This document shows, piece by piece, positions 1-9,298 of a DNA stretch of 64,000 nucleotides. Position 1 is the stretch's first letter; the number at the start of each line of letters is the position of its first letter. The position numbers and the translations under genes were made by a program. Under the pieces are notes generated by a model. The model had not been told where the DNA came from. It searched no databases and was given only the letters and a program-made list of their open reading frames with translations. The stretch is from NCBI GenBank assembly GCA_963677785.2, contig CAXXDH010000001.1, positions 434,001 through 498,000 on the forward strand, in the 5' to 3' direction. The stretch comes from G963665495 sp963677785. GTDB lineage: Bacteria; Desulfobacterota; Desulfovibrionia; Desulfovibrionales; Desulfovibrionaceae.

Positions 1-2
1 CA

Positions 3-2777
3 CTGAAACCGTTGTACCTCTTCAATGACGAGCCCATCGCTCAGCTTGAGTCTGACCATCTTGACCTGGACACCATGGCGCATGTCATCGCTTCCGCCGC
101 CATCGGATCGACCGGCCCCTTCAATATCGGCGTCTTCGGCGGTTGGGGACACGGGAAGTCCTCAGTCATGCGCCTGGCTCAGTCCCTTATTGCAGACTAC
201 GGGGAGCAGGGGGCGGTTGTGACGGTTTGGGTCAATGCCTGGAAGTACGAACAGGACGAACACCCCATCGTGCCGCTCGTGGCGAGTATCGTTGATGGAG
301 TCGAGAAGCGTCTCGCAGAGCAGAAACAAGGAAAGTTGGATCTGTCCGCCGGGACAAAGGAAGCTTTCAGGTGCATCAGCCGGGCGCTACGGGCCATTGC
401 CTACGGATTCTCGGCCAAGACAAAGGTCGGCATTCCCGGCCACGCGGAAATCGAGGCCGGCTTTGTGGCCGAAAAGATTATTGACCGCTACGACGATCTG
501 TCTGTTTCGCCGCGCGATCCGTTGCTCGACAAGAGCCTCTACTACCATGCCGACGAATTGCTGGCAGAACTGCCGGAATCTGACACGGCCGATCAACCCA
601 AGGTCGTGGTGTTCATTGATGATCTTGACCGGTGTCTGCCTCCCAAAGCGCTCAGGCTGCTTGAAGGCATCAAGCTCGTGCTTGCGCACCGGGGCTTCAT
701 CTTTGTCATGGCGGTGGACCGGCGGATCATCGATAGTTTCCTGGAGGAAAGATACCGCACCGAGTATGGCCTGGCCGCCTATGCGAAGGACGGATCCCGC
801 TATATGGACAAGCTTATCCAACTCCCGATCTATCTTCCCAGCCATGAGCTCGGCTTCGAAGCCTTTGTCGAGAAGCTTATTGCATCCAGAAAAGAGCAAC
901 TCGGCGAAAACATTGTGGAGGTGCTGAAAGAACTGAAGGGGCCGCTTGCCGCAGGAGTCAACCGCAATCCCCGGGCGCTCATTCGCACGGTCAACCGCCT
1001 GCTCGTGGATTGTTTCCTGTGGCGCCTGAAGGCCGAAAAGACGGAAACCAGCCAGATGGACGAAGGAAAGGCTCTTGGGCTGAGTGTGGTCGCACGGATT
1101 CTTGAAGAGCATTTGGGGTCGACCGCATACCGCCGGCTGGCACGCAATCAACCCCTGTGCGAAAGGGTAAGATCCGGTGTCGGAATGTTGAGTTTGCCTC
1201 AGGAGGATCTCTTTGAGGGCATACACAGGGAGTGTGAGCTTCGACTTCGAGTCAGCAACCCCGGCGTACAGGAATCAGATCTCTTGGAAATGGTTACAGT
1301 GGAAATGAAAGGCATAGAGTCGGATACCGTGCTGCAGGAACTGAATCGTTATGATTTTCTGAAGGAGTTGCTGCGAACTCAGTCTGGCCAGAACTGGCTG
1401 CAGGACTCGGATGCACGCAGTGCAATCGAATCTATTCTGGTGCTGCGTACGGAGGCGCAATCGGCGGATTCCGAAGAGACCCGTTACGCTCTGCAGATGC
1501 TTGGCAGTTCCGAACCAGCCTCCCGCTGTGGAGCCATCTCTTTGCTAGAACACCAGCATTTCAGCGGGCATGCGAATAATGAGCGTTTGCTGGAAATCCT
1601 CAGACCGTGCCTCTCGGATGAGAGTTTCCGAGTGAGCACGACCGCTCTGCGCGCCGTAGCGGCTATGGATGCACGCCTCGCCCTTGAACATATCAGAGAG
1701 AGTCATCGTTCCGGTAACGAAGATGAGGAACAGGAGATTGTTAAGATTTTGCTTCAGTTGTTGGAGACCGGCGATCTGCAAGTTCGAGAAAGCGCTGTTG
1801 AGTTGCTTGTCCGACATATAATGCGGGGAAGATTCGCAAACGATTCTTCAGCCATTGAAGTGCTCTTGCGGCATCTTGACGATCCGAACGAACGAGTCAG
1901 GGGGCAGGTTGTCGAGTGCTTGGGTGGGATTGGTGGCGAACGCGTCATTGATCCGCTTTTGCAGCGCCTCCAGGACCAGAGTGAACGCGTCAGGCAAGTG
2001 GTAGTCGAGTGCTTGGGTGGGATTGGCAGCGAACGCGTCATTGATCCGCTTTTACAACGCCTTGACGATAAGAATGGAGATGTCAAAGTGGCGGCAGTCG
2101 AAGCCTTGGGACGGATTGGCGGCGAACGCGTCATTGATTCGTTTTTGCAGCGCCTCCAGGACCAGAGTGAACGCGTCAGGCAAGCGGTAGTCGGGAGCTT
2201 GGGTAGGATTGGCGGCGAGCGCGTCATTGATCCGATCTTGCAGCGCCTTGACGATCAGAGTGAATACGTCAGGCAAGCGGCAGTCGAGAGTTTGGGAAAA
2301 ATTGGTGGCGAACGAGTCATTGACCCGATATTGCGACACCTTGACGATCAGAGTGAATACGTAAGACGAGTTGTAGTTGAAATCTTGGGAAGGAGTGGCG
2401 GCGAGCGGGTCATTTATTTGCTTTTGCAACGCCTTGACGATCAGAGTGAACGCGTCAGGCGAGCCGTCGCCGAGAGCTTGGGTAAGATTGGCGGCGATCG
2501 CGTTATTGAACCTCTTTCGCAACGCCTCAGCGATAAAAGCGAAGCAATGCGCAAAGCAGCTATTGGAGCTCTGGCGAATGCTGATAACAGAGTTGACGAT
2601 ATGGATAGGCGGTTGTTCTCAAAGGATCTAGATGCGAGGCAACCATGGCTGGACCCAAAAGAGCCTTTTACGGAAGAACATCTGCTCAAAGCTTCGGCTA
2701 AATTGGGCATCAGCAAAGAAGACGTAAAAAAGCGTATTACAGAGATTTTGCGTATGTATGGCCTGGAAGTGGAATGA
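3..2777 (+). CDS. KAP-family P-loop NTPase with C-terminal HEAT repeats (5' end at or beyond window edge)
   Basis: The first in-frame start-like codon is TTG at 12, but the frame stays open to the window edge, so the true start may lie outside. Numbering from TTG-12 (921 residues), a Walker A motif GGWGHGKS lies at about 43-50, a KAP-type WVNAWKYE motif at 73-80 and a Walker B stretch VVVFIDDLDRC near 198-208, the classic KAP NTPase signature. I see no clear transmembrane insertion, unlike many KAP proteins. Residues about 622-838 are seven 31-residue HEAT-like repeats (consensus around ERVRxxVVExLGxIGGERVI), followed by a degenerate eighth and a charged tail. HEAT arrays usually bind protein or nucleic acid; KAP ATPases are known in phage exclusion (PifA, QatA). 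An antiphage or regulated-scaffold role is inference. The downstream neighbour is a metabolic operon. Family call firm, function unknown. Confidence 0.85.
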   Translation: MKPLYLFNDEPIAQLESDHLDLDTMAHVIASAAIGSTGPFNIGVFGGWGHGKSSVMRLAQSLIADYGEQGAVVTVWVNAWKYEQDEHPIVPLVASIVDGVEKRLAEQKQGKLDLSAGTKEAFRCISRALRAIAYGFSAKTKVGIPGHAEIEAGFVAEKIIDRYDDLSVSPRDPLLDKSLYYHADELLAELPESDTADQPKVVVFIDDLDRCLPPKALRLLEGIKLVLAHRGFIFVMAVDRRIIDSFLEERYRTEYGLAAYAKDGSRYMDKLIQLPIYLPSHELGFEAFVEKLIASRKEQLGENIVEVLKELKGPLAAGVNRNPRALIRTVNRLLVDCFLWRLKAEKTETSQMDEGKALGLSVVARILEEHLGSTAYRRLARNQPLCERVRSGVGMLSLPQEDLFEGIHRECELRLRVSNPGVQESDLLEMVTVEMKGIESDTVLQELNRYDFLKELLRTQSGQNWLQDSDARSAIESILVLRTEAQSADSEETRYALQMLGSSEPASRCGAISLLEHQHFSGHANNERLLEILRPCLSDESFRVSTTALRAVAAMDARLALEHIRESHRSGNEDEEQEIVKILLQLLETGDLQVRESAVELLVRHIMRGRFANDSSAIEVLLRHLDDPNERVRGQVVECLGGIGGERVIDPLLQRLQDQSERVRQVVVECLGGIGSERVIDPLLQRLDDKNGDVKVAAVEALGRIGGERVIDSFLQRLQDQSERVRQAVVGSLGRIGGERVIDPILQRLDDQSEYVRQAAVESLGKIGGERVIDPILRHLDDQSEYVRRVVVEILGRSGGERVIYLLLQRLDDQSERVRRAVAESLGKIGGDRVIEPLSQRLSDKSEAMRKAAIGALANADNRVDDMDRRLFSKDLDARQPWLDPKEPFTEEHLLKASAKLGISKEDVKKRITEILRMYGLEVE
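1875..2606 (+). repeat. 93-bp tandem coding repeats encoding HEAT units
   Basis: Seven consecutive 93-bp units (1875-2525) and a partial eighth lie inside the NTPase gene. Each encodes 31 residues starting LDDQSE/LQDQSE and ending ERVIDPxLQR. The units are very similar in DNA as well as in protein, so unit gain or loss by slippage or recombination is likely. Confidence 0.85.
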
Positions 2778-3188
2778 TGATTGCTGTTGCAACGTCCTGG
2801 AAGCGCGCTGCCGGTCACTGCTGTTGCCGTACCCCCTTGGATTGCAACAACCGCTGTTGGCGATGCTAGTATTTTCTTCGTTCTGTTCGAACTGAGCTCA
2901 ACACTATCATATGAACATTGATGGGAGAATTGCGTTTTTTGGCAGGTAAAATGACCCGATTCGCCCCGATTCGGCTGTTCCCTTCCCGGTTTATTCCCAA
3001 AAACAGGCGCGCAACGCCCGCAGCGTCCGCGACAGGTTTAAATTGACCATCCCTGCCGGTTCATTTATAGCAACAATGCAATGGCCTGTGGTCATTTTTG
3101 AGGAGAGAGGTGCGGGTGAGTCGGTTGTACGCAGGGGTGCAGGCTCATCTAAACGTGGAACGCGTCAATATTTGGGGAGAGCGCATTT
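2778..3188. other. Intergenic region upstream of the ABC importer operon
   Basis: About 410 bp without a convincing gene. It must carry the promoter of the transporter operon, but I could not identify -35/-10 or -24/-12 elements with confidence. A purine-rich ribosome binding site (GGGGAG) precedes the start at 3189. Confidence 0.5.
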
Positions 3189-4328
3189 ATGAAACGAATC
3201 ATCCAGGGGCTCGTTGTGTTGTTGGCTCTGGCCGTGGCCGGATCGGCTCTGGCCGCCGACACCATCAAAATCGGGGCGATTTTTTCCGTGACAGGTCCGG
3301 CGTCTTTTCTGGGAGAGCCGGAAAAGAACACCGCGCTGATGCTGGCCGAGGAAATCAACAAAAACGGCGGGGTGTTGGGCAAGCAGATTGAAGTCATCGT
3401 GTATGATGACGAGACCAATGTGAACAAGTGCGTCATGGCCGCGCAAAAGCTGCTCAAAAAGGACCGGGTGCCCGTGGTCATCGGACCCACCACCTCGGGC
3501 AACACCCTGGCCATCATGAAATTTTTCAAACAGGCCAAAGTCCCCCTGGTCTCGTGCGCCGCATCCGAGCGTATCGTCAAACCCACCGAGCCCATGGTCT
3601 TCAAAACGCCCCAGAGCGACCGCCATGCGGTGCAGGCCATCCTGAAGGACGCCAAGAAGCGCGGCTACAAGAACATCGCCATTCTCACCGTGTCCAACGG
3701 CTACGGGCAGTCCGGCCGGGCTGTATTGCAGGAACTGATCCCGGCGGAAGGCTTTACCCTGGCGGCTGACGAGGTCTACGGTCCGAAAGACACCGACATG
3801 ACCACGCAGCTGACCAAGATCAAGGGCGTCAACGCCGACGCCATCATCTGCTGGGGCACCAACCCCGGCCCCGCGGTGGTTGCCAGAAACCGCGTACAGC
3901 TGGGCATGGACACGCCCCTGTACATGAGCCACGGCGTGGCCTCCAAGAAATTCATCGAGCTGGCCGGAGACGCGGCCCAGGGCATCATGCTGCCCGCCGG
4001 GCATCTGATCGTGGCCGAGCAGGTGGATGATGCGAGCCCGCAGAAGCCGGTGCTGCTGGACTACGTCGCCCGCTACAAGACGGTGTATTCCTCTCTTCCG
4101 TCCCAGTTCGGCGGCTACGCGTACGACGCCTTGTCCATGGTGGTGAAGGCCATCGAGATGGGCCAGTCCGTCAAACCGGCCGACATTCGCGACAATCTTG
4201 AGAAGATTTCCAACTATGTCGGCGCGTCGGGCGTGTTCAGCATGACTCCCGAGGATCACAACGGACTTGACGAGTCGGCCTTTGAGATGGTCATCATCGA
4301 AAACGGCGACTGGAAAATCCTGGACTAG
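3189..4328 (+). CDS. ABC transporter periplasmic substrate-binding protein, LivK/Peripla_BP_6 family
   Basis: 379 residues. A Sec signal peptide covers about residues 1-23 (basic MKRIIQG, hydrophobic core, cleavage after GSALA). The mature part begins DTIKIGAIFSVTGPASFLG, the usual start of branched-chain amino acid-type binding proteins, and contains NKNGGVLGKQIEVIVYDDE and VIGPTTSG. It would capture substrate in the periplasm and deliver it to the LivHMGF-like membrane complex encoded next. The following phenylacetate-CoA ligase suggests an aromatic or aryl acid ligand rather than leucine; that is inference. GGGGAG sits about 9 nt before the ATG. A strong hairpin after the stop may allow more binding protein than permease to be made, as is common for such operons. 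Confidence 0.93.
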   Translation: MKRIIQGLVVLLALAVAGSALAADTIKIGAIFSVTGPASFLGEPEKNTALMLAEEINKNGGVLGKQIEVIVYDDETNVNKCVMAAQKLLKKDRVPVVIGPTTSGNTLAIMKFFKQAKVPLVSCAASERIVKPTEPMVFKTPQSDRHAVQAILKDAKKRGYKNIAILTVSNGYGQSGRAVLQELIPAEGFTLAADEVYGPKDTDMTTQLTKIKGVNADAIICWGTNPGPAVVARNRVQLGMDTPLYMSHGVASKKFIELAGDAAQGIMLPAGHLIVAEQVDDASPQKPVLLDYVARYKTVYSSLPSQFGGYAYDALSMVVKAIEMGQSVKPADIRDNLEKISNYVGASGVFSMTPEDHNGLDESAFEMVIIENGDWKILD

Positions 4329-4345
4329 GCGGACAAAACGAATCT

Positions 4346-4379
4346 GAGCGCCGGAAGGTTCGCAACCTTCCGGCGCATC
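4346..4379 (+). terminator. Strong stem-loop after the binding-protein gene
   Basis: A perfect 13-bp GC-rich stem (4348-4360 with 4364-4376) closes on a 3-nt CGC loop, followed by a weak ATCTTTG tract. The U-run is poor, so it may be a partial terminator or an mRNA-stabilising 3' hairpin between the binding protein and permease genes. Confidence 0.6.
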
Positions 4380-4494
4380 TTTGTCCCCATACCCAGGGCC
4401 CGTACGGCCGTCGGCGGCGAATAACCGGCGTCATGGCCCTGTTTCAGTTCATCCAGGGGGATGCCCCGGCTGCCGGAGACGATTCTTTTATTTT

Positions 4495-5376
4495 ATGGAC
4501 GTATCAGCACCACTTCAATACCTGACCTCCGGGCTGACCGTGGGGGCCAGCTACGGCCTCACGGCGCTGGGGTTCACCATCATTTTCAATACCACCGGCA
4601 TCATCAATTTCGCCCAGGGCGAGTTCGTCATGCTGGGGGGCATGTTTTCGGTGTTCATGATCAAATGGTTCGGCCTGCCCTTGTGGCTGGCCATACCCTC
4701 GGCCGTGGCCCTGACCGTGATTCTGGGCGGAATCATCGAGCGGTTCACCATCCGGCCGGTCAAGGACGCCCCGACCATCAATCTGATCATCATCACCATC
4801 GGCCTGTCCATTCTGATTCGGGGGCTGGCCATGCTGGTGTGGGGCAAGGACACCTTCGCCCTGGAGCCGTTCTCGGGAAACACCCCGCTGACGTTCGCCG
4901 GGGCTTCCATCATGCCCCAGAGCTTGTGGGTGCTGGCCATCAGCATGTTGATTCTGGCCGGATTGAAGCTCTTTTTTTCCACCAGCATCATCGGCAAGGG
5001 CATGCGGGCCTGTTCCGTGGACCCCAAGGCCGCGTTTCTCGTGGGCATCAACGTGCCCAAGATGGTGCTGATGTCCTTTATGATCTCGGCATTCGTCGGA
5101 GCCGTTGGCGGGGCCATTCTGGCGCCCATCACCCTCACCGCCTATGACGTGGGGGGCATCCTGGGGCTGAAGGGCTTTGCGGCCTGTATCCTGGGCGGAC
5201 TGGGCAATCCGTTCGGCGCGGCGGCCGGTGGGCTGATTCTCGGGGTGGTGGAGTCCTTCGGCTCGGGGTACATTTCCTCTGCCTACAAGGACGCCTTTGC
5301 CTTCATCATTCTGCTTTTGTTGCTTTTTGTCCGGCCTTCGGGGCTGTTCGGGCAAAAGGACGTGAAAAGGGTCTAG
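4495..5376 (+). CDS. ABC transporter permease, LivH type
   Basis: About 293 residues from the ATG at 4495 (MDVSAPLQYLTSGLTVGASY). The frame is open further upstream, but this start gives the family length of about 290-300. It is a multispanning inner-membrane protein with the LivH features FNTTGIINFAQGEFVMLGG near the N-terminus and a late GGLGNPFGAAAGGLILGVVE stretch that matches the ATPase-coupling region. It forms the translocation pore with the next gene, whose ATG follows one base after this stop, implying translational coupling. The ribosome binding site is weak (GGAGAC, somewhat far), so coupling to upstream translation may matter. Confidence 0.92.
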   Translation: MDVSAPLQYLTSGLTVGASYGLTALGFTIIFNTTGIINFAQGEFVMLGGMFSVFMIKWFGLPLWLAIPSAVALTVILGGIIERFTIRPVKDAPTINLIIITIGLSILIRGLAMLVWGKDTFALEPFSGNTPLTFAGASIMPQSLWVLAISMLILAGLKLFFSTSIIGKGMRACSVDPKAAFLVGINVPKMVLMSFMISAFVGAVGGAILAPITLTAYDVGGILGLKGFAACILGGLGNPFGAAAGGLILGVVESFGSGYISSAYKDAFAFIILLLLLFVRPSGLFGQKDVKRV

Positions 5377-5377
5377 C

Positions 5378-6358
5378 ATGGGCGCGTATTCGAGAGACAT
5401 GCTCACGGCCCTGGTTGTGGGCGCGGTATTGTTGGCGCTGCCATTTCTGCTCGGCAATGATTATTACGTGACCGTGCTGATCATCTGCGCCATCAACGGA
5501 CTGATCGTGGTGGGCTTGAACCTGCTGCTGGGCTACGCCGGGCAGATTTCCCTGGGACATGCCGCGTTTTTCGGGCTCGCGGCCTATACCTCGTCCATCG
5601 TGACTTCCACCCTGCAGTTGCCCATGGGCGCAGGCATCGCGGCCGGAATCGCCTTGCCCGCGCTGGTAGCGCTCCTGATCGGCATCCCCACCCTGAAGCT
5701 CACGGGCTATTATCTGGCCATGGCCACTCTGGGCTTCGGGATCATTGTCTACATTTTTTTCAATGAGACCATCGCGCTGACCGGCGGCCCCAGCGGGTTC
5801 GACGGACTTATTCCCCGCTTGTCCCTGTTCGGGTACGAATTCGAGTCCGACCTGTCGTACTATTACCTGGTCACCTGTGTGCTTGTGCTGGGGGTCATGC
5901 TGGCCGTGGGGGTCGTTCACTCCAAAACTGGCCGGGCTTTGAAGGCCATCCACACTTCGGAAAAGGCGGCCCAGTGCATGGGCGTGGACGTGGCGCGGCA
6001 CAAGCTTTTCACCTTCGTACTCTCGGCGGTCTACGCGGCGGTGGCCGGGGTGTTGTACGCCCATTATCTGACCTTTATCGCGCCCAGTTCCTTTGGGTTC
6101 ATGTTTTCGGTGGAGCTCATCGTCATGGTGGTGCTGGGCGGCATGGGATCCCTCTGGGGCTCGGTGGCCGGAGCCTATTTTCTGACCATGCTTCCGGAGT
6201 TTCTGCGTGCGTTCGAGGATATCGAGGTCATTTTGTTCGGTTCCATCCTTGTGGCCTGCATGATTTTCATGCCCCAGGGGTTCGCGGGCGGACTCAAAGC
6301 CCTGATGCACCGCGTACGGGCTCCCAAAGATGGCGAGGTGGCGGAAGATGGCTCGTAA
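5378..6358 (+). CDS. ABC transporter permease, LivM type
   Basis: 326 residues, starting one base after the preceding permease gene. Hydrophobic throughout, with the LivM hallmark GLNLLLGYAGQISLGHAAFFG at about residues 46-66 and the coupling segment VVLGGMGSLWGSVAGAYF near 248-265. It is the second half of the permease heterodimer in a branched-chain amino acid-type importer. The cytoplasmic C-terminus is short and charged. It overlaps the start of the ATPase gene by 11 bp when the ATG at 6348 is used. Confidence 0.93.
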   Translation: MGAYSRDMLTALVVGAVLLALPFLLGNDYYVTVLIICAINGLIVVGLNLLLGYAGQISLGHAAFFGLAAYTSSIVTSTLQLPMGAGIAAGIALPALVALLIGIPTLKLTGYYLAMATLGFGIIVYIFFNETIALTGGPSGFDGLIPRLSLFGYEFESDLSYYYLVTCVLVLGVMLAVGVVHSKTGRALKAIHTSEKAAQCMGVDVARHKLFTFVLSAVYAAVAGVLYAHYLTFIAPSSFGFMFSVELIVMVVLGGMGSLWGSVAGAYFLTMLPEFLRAFEDIEVILFGSILVACMIFMPQGFAGGLKALMHRVRAPKDGEVAEDGS

Positions 6359-7118
6359 AATGCTCACGCTTTCCGGGGTGACCATGCGGTTCGGCGGCGT
6401 GCTGGCCCTGGACGACATCTCCTTTGACGCGGATTCCGGGCGCATCACTTCCATCATCGGTCCCAACGGCGCGGGAAAAACCACGCTGCTCAATTCCATC
6501 ACGGGCATGGTACCGGCCCAGGGGAGCATCAAACTGGACGGTACGGAGATTTCCGGCCTGTCTCCTCACAAGCGCGCGGCCCAGGGGGTGTTGCGTACGT
6601 TCCAGAACCTGGAGATATTCACCAACATGAACGTGCTGGAGAATGTGATGACCGGCGCTCACAGCAGGGCCGGTTACTCCACTTGGGACGGGCTGGTAAA
6701 AACGCCCAGGTTCTGGAGGCGCGAGCGGGCCATCAAGGAGAGAGCCCTGGAAAAGCTGGAGTTCGTGGGGCTTGCCCCTCTTGCCGGTCATCCGGCCAAG
6801 GACCTGCCTTTCGGCAGCCAGCGGCTGGTGGAGCTGGCCCGGGCGCTGGCCGCGGACCCCAAGCTGCTCCTTCTGGACGAGCCTGCCGCCGGATTGAACA
6901 TGCGCGAAACCAGGAGTTTGTCCGAGCTCATCGTGAAGATCCGCGACGAACTGGACATGACCATCGTGCTGGTGGAACACGACATGGACCTGGTGATGAC
7001 CATCAGCGACCACGTGACCGTGATCAGTTTCGGCCAGGTCATTGCCGGGGGCCTGCCCCTGGACATCCAGAAGAACCCCAAGGTCATCGCGGCATACCTG
7101 GGCGGGGAAGAGGAATAA
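6348..7118 (+). CDS. ABC transporter ATP-binding protein, LivG type
   Basis: About 256 residues from ATG 6348 (a GAGG lies about 9 nt upstream); ATGs at 6330 and 6360 are alternatives in the same frame. Walker A is GPNGAGKTT, Walker B LLLLDEPAAGLN, and the switch His lies in VLVEHDMD. The signature motif reads FGSQR instead of the usual YGQQR or LSGGQ, a small but visible deviation. The AAGLN form after Walker B is typical of LivG. It powers substrate import together with the LivF-like partner 3 bp downstream. Confidence 0.92.
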   Translation: MARKMLTLSGVTMRFGGVLALDDISFDADSGRITSIIGPNGAGKTTLLNSITGMVPAQGSIKLDGTEISGLSPHKRAAQGVLRTFQNLEIFTNMNVLENVMTGAHSRAGYSTWDGLVKTPRFWRRERAIKERALEKLEFVGLAPLAGHPAKDLPFGSQRLVELARALAADPKLLLLDEPAAGLNMRETRSLSELIVKIRDELDMTIVLVEHDMDLVMTISDHVTVISFGQVIAGGLPLDIQKNPKVIAAYLGGEEE

Positions 7119-7120
7119 CC

Positions 7121-7858
7121 ATGCTCAGAGTAAAGAATCTGGATGTTTTCTACGGCAAAATCCACGCGGTCAGGCGGGTGTCGCTGCATGTCCGGCCTGG
7201 GGAGATCGTGGCGCTTATCGGCGGAAACGGCGCCGGCAAGACAACGCTGCTGACCACCATATCCGGGATAAACAGGGCAAAGCACGGTGAAATTATTTTT
7301 TCCGGGGACAGTCTCAATAAAATCAGTCCGGACAAGATCGTGAAGCGGGGCATCTCCCACGTGCCCGAGGGGCGGCTGGTGTTCGGTCCCATGAGCGTGG
7401 CTGACAATTTGCTCCTGGGCAGTTTCGCCCGTTACAAAGGGGCCGCGAAAAAAGCGGTGGATAAGGAAATCCAGAATATTTACGAGATGTTCCCGGTGCT
7501 CGGCCAAAGGCGGGACCAGCCGGCGGGGACCCTGTCCGGCGGCGAACAGCAGATGCTGGCCATAGGGCGCGCTCTCATGGCCCATCCCAGGCTTCTGCTC
7601 CTGGACGAGCCCAGCATGGGCCTGGCCCCCAAAATCACCCAGGAGATTTTCCGGCACATCGTGGAGCTGAAAAAGGAATTCGGCCTGACCGTGCTGCTGG
7701 TGGAGCAAAACGCCCGGAGCGCTCTGAAAATAGCCGACCGGGGCTATGTGCTGGAAACAGGCCGTATCCTTGTCCAGGGGCCTGCCGGCGAGTTGATCGC
7801 CAACCAGGACGTGCAGCGCGCTTATCTGGGGCGGGATCTGGATTGCGATACGTGTTAG
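7121..7858 (+). CDS. ABC transporter ATP-binding protein, LivF type
   Basis: 245 residues from the ATG at 7121, directly after the LivG stop. The N-terminus MLRVKNLDVFYGKIHAVRRV is typical of LivF. Walker A GGNGAGKTT, signature LSGGEQQMLAIGRAL, Walker B LLLLDEPSMGLAP and the VLLVEQN switch region are all present, so the protein should be active. It is the last transporter gene; phenylacetate-CoA ligase follows after 47 bp, most likely in the same transcript. Confidence 0.94.
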   Translation: MLRVKNLDVFYGKIHAVRRVSLHVRPGEIVALIGGNGAGKTTLLTTISGINRAKHGEIIFSGDSLNKISPDKIVKRGISHVPEGRLVFGPMSVADNLLLGSFARYKGAAKKAVDKEIQNIYEMFPVLGQRRDQPAGTLSGGEQQMLAIGRALMAHPRLLLLDEPSMGLAPKITQEIFRHIVELKKEFGLTVLLVEQNARSALKIADRGYVLETGRILVQGPAGELIANQDVQRAYLGRDLDCDTC

Positions 7859-7905
7859 AGAGATAATCAAGACCGGACTCGAACGGGTTTTGGAACGCAA
7901 GGGGT

Positions 7906-9210
7906 ATGACCATGTTTTGGCAAAAGGAATACGAGTGCATGGACCGGGAGGAGCTGGAGCAGCTGCAACTGGAACGGTTGCAGTCCACCGTGAACCGGGT
8001 GTCCAGAAACGTGCCCTTTTACCGCGAAAAATTTCGGGAACTGGACATGGACCCCTATGACCTGACCTCCCTGGACGACATCAAAGCGCTGCCCCTGACC
8101 ACCAAGCACGACATCCGGGACAATTATCCCTACGGGCTTTTCGCCGTGCCGCTGCGTGAGGTCGTACGGCTGCAGACATCATCCGGAACGACCGGGAAAC
8201 CCACCGTGGTGGGCTATACCAAAAACGATGTGAAGCGATGGGCCGACCTGGTGGCCCGCGTGCTCATGGCAGGGGGCGTGACCAAGGACGACAAGGTGCA
8301 GATTGCCTTCGGGTACGGGTTGTTCACCGGCGGATTCGGTTTCCATTACGGCGCCGAACGTTTGGGCGCTTCGGTGATTCCTTCGTCTTCGGGCAGCGCG
8401 CGGCGTCAGGTGATGATCATGCAGGACTACAAGACCACGACCCTGTGCTGCACCCCGAGCTACGCCCTGCATCTTGCGGATGTCATGGACGAGATGGGGG
8501 TCAACCCCAACGCCCTGGACCTCCGCTGGGGGCTGTTCGGGGCGGAATCCTGGTCCGAGGCCATGCGGCAACAGATCGAAGAGCGTTTGAAGCTGGCCGC
8601 CATGGACAATTACGGCACCAGCGAGATCATGGGGCCGGGAGTGGCCGCCGAGTGCCTCGAACGCAAGGGGCTGCACGTGAACGAGGACCATTTCTACATG
8701 GAGATCATCGATCCCGAAACCCTGCAACCCTTGCCATACGGTGAAACAGGCGAATTGGTCATCACCACCTTGACCAAGGAAGCCTTTCCCATGATCCGCT
8801 TCCGTACGGGCGACCTGACCAGAATCATCACCGAGCCCTGCGCCTGCGGCCGGACCTTCCACCGCATCAGCCGCATTCTTGGACGTACCGATGACATGTT
8901 CATCATCAAGGGCGTCAACGTCTACCCCAGCCAGGTGGAGCAGGTGCTCCTGGATTTCACCGGGACGCTGCCCCATTACCTGATCGTGCTGGAGCGCGAA
9001 GGGCACCTGGACCGGGCCGTCCTGCAGGTGGAGGCCTCCTGGGACATCGCCACGGACTGCATCCGTGAATACGACCGGCTTATTGAAGAATTGAAAAAAC
9101 GCCTCCACACCGAACTCGGCGTAGGCTTCGAGGTCAAAGTGGTGGAAGCGGACAGTCTGGCCAGGAGCGAGGGCAAGGCCGTGCGGGTCGAGGACCGCCG
9201 GGTGGTGTAG
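7906..9210 (+). CDS. paaK: Phenylacetate-CoA ligase
   Basis: 434 residues; AMP-forming acyl/aryl-CoA ligase of the adenylate-forming superfamily. It converts phenylacetate or a related aryl acid, ATP and CoA to the CoA thioester in the cytoplasm. Visible motifs are the P-loop-like TSSGTTGKPTVVGYT (about 91-105), the NYGTSEIMGPG adenine-binding region, FRTGDLTRI, and the C-terminal hinge and lysine region around RTDDMFIIKGVNVYPSQVE. AAGGGG precedes ATG 7906; ATG 7912 is an alternative. Its place at the end of the importer operon suggests that imported aryl acids are trapped and activated. In anaerobes such ligases often act in aromatic amino acid fermentation next to indolepyruvate oxidoreductase, which is not in this window. 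Confidence 0.95.
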   Translation: MTMFWQKEYECMDREELEQLQLERLQSTVNRVSRNVPFYREKFRELDMDPYDLTSLDDIKALPLTTKHDIRDNYPYGLFAVPLREVVRLQTSSGTTGKPTVVGYTKNDVKRWADLVARVLMAGGVTKDDKVQIAFGYGLFTGGFGFHYGAERLGASVIPSSSGSARRQVMIMQDYKTTTLCCTPSYALHLADVMDEMGVNPNALDLRWGLFGAESWSEAMRQQIEERLKLAAMDNYGTSEIMGPGVAAECLERKGLHVNEDHFYMEIIDPETLQPLPYGETGELVITTLTKEAFPMIRFRTGDLTRIITEPCACGRTFHRISRILGRTDDMFIIKGVNVYPSQVEQVLLDFTGTLPHYLIVLEREGHLDRAVLQVEASWDIATDCIREYDRLIEELKKRLHTELGVGFEVKVVEADSLARSEGKAVRVEDRRVV

Positions 9211-9298
9211 TATCGCTCCGGCGTAGTTTCAAGTAGACTTGACTGCCACCCTTCATATCCGGGGGCGACCGCGTCCCTTTTCCCGAATTGCAAGGCAG

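Noticed and set aside
1875..2606. Regular 93-bp repeats that could suggest a CRISPR or satellite array
   Set aside because: They are in-frame coding repeats with no spacers and encode HEAT units.
3..3188. A multi-gene antiphage defence island at the left edge
   Set aside because: Only the KAP NTPase is visible and the next genes are a nutrient importer. A defence call needs the sequence to the left.
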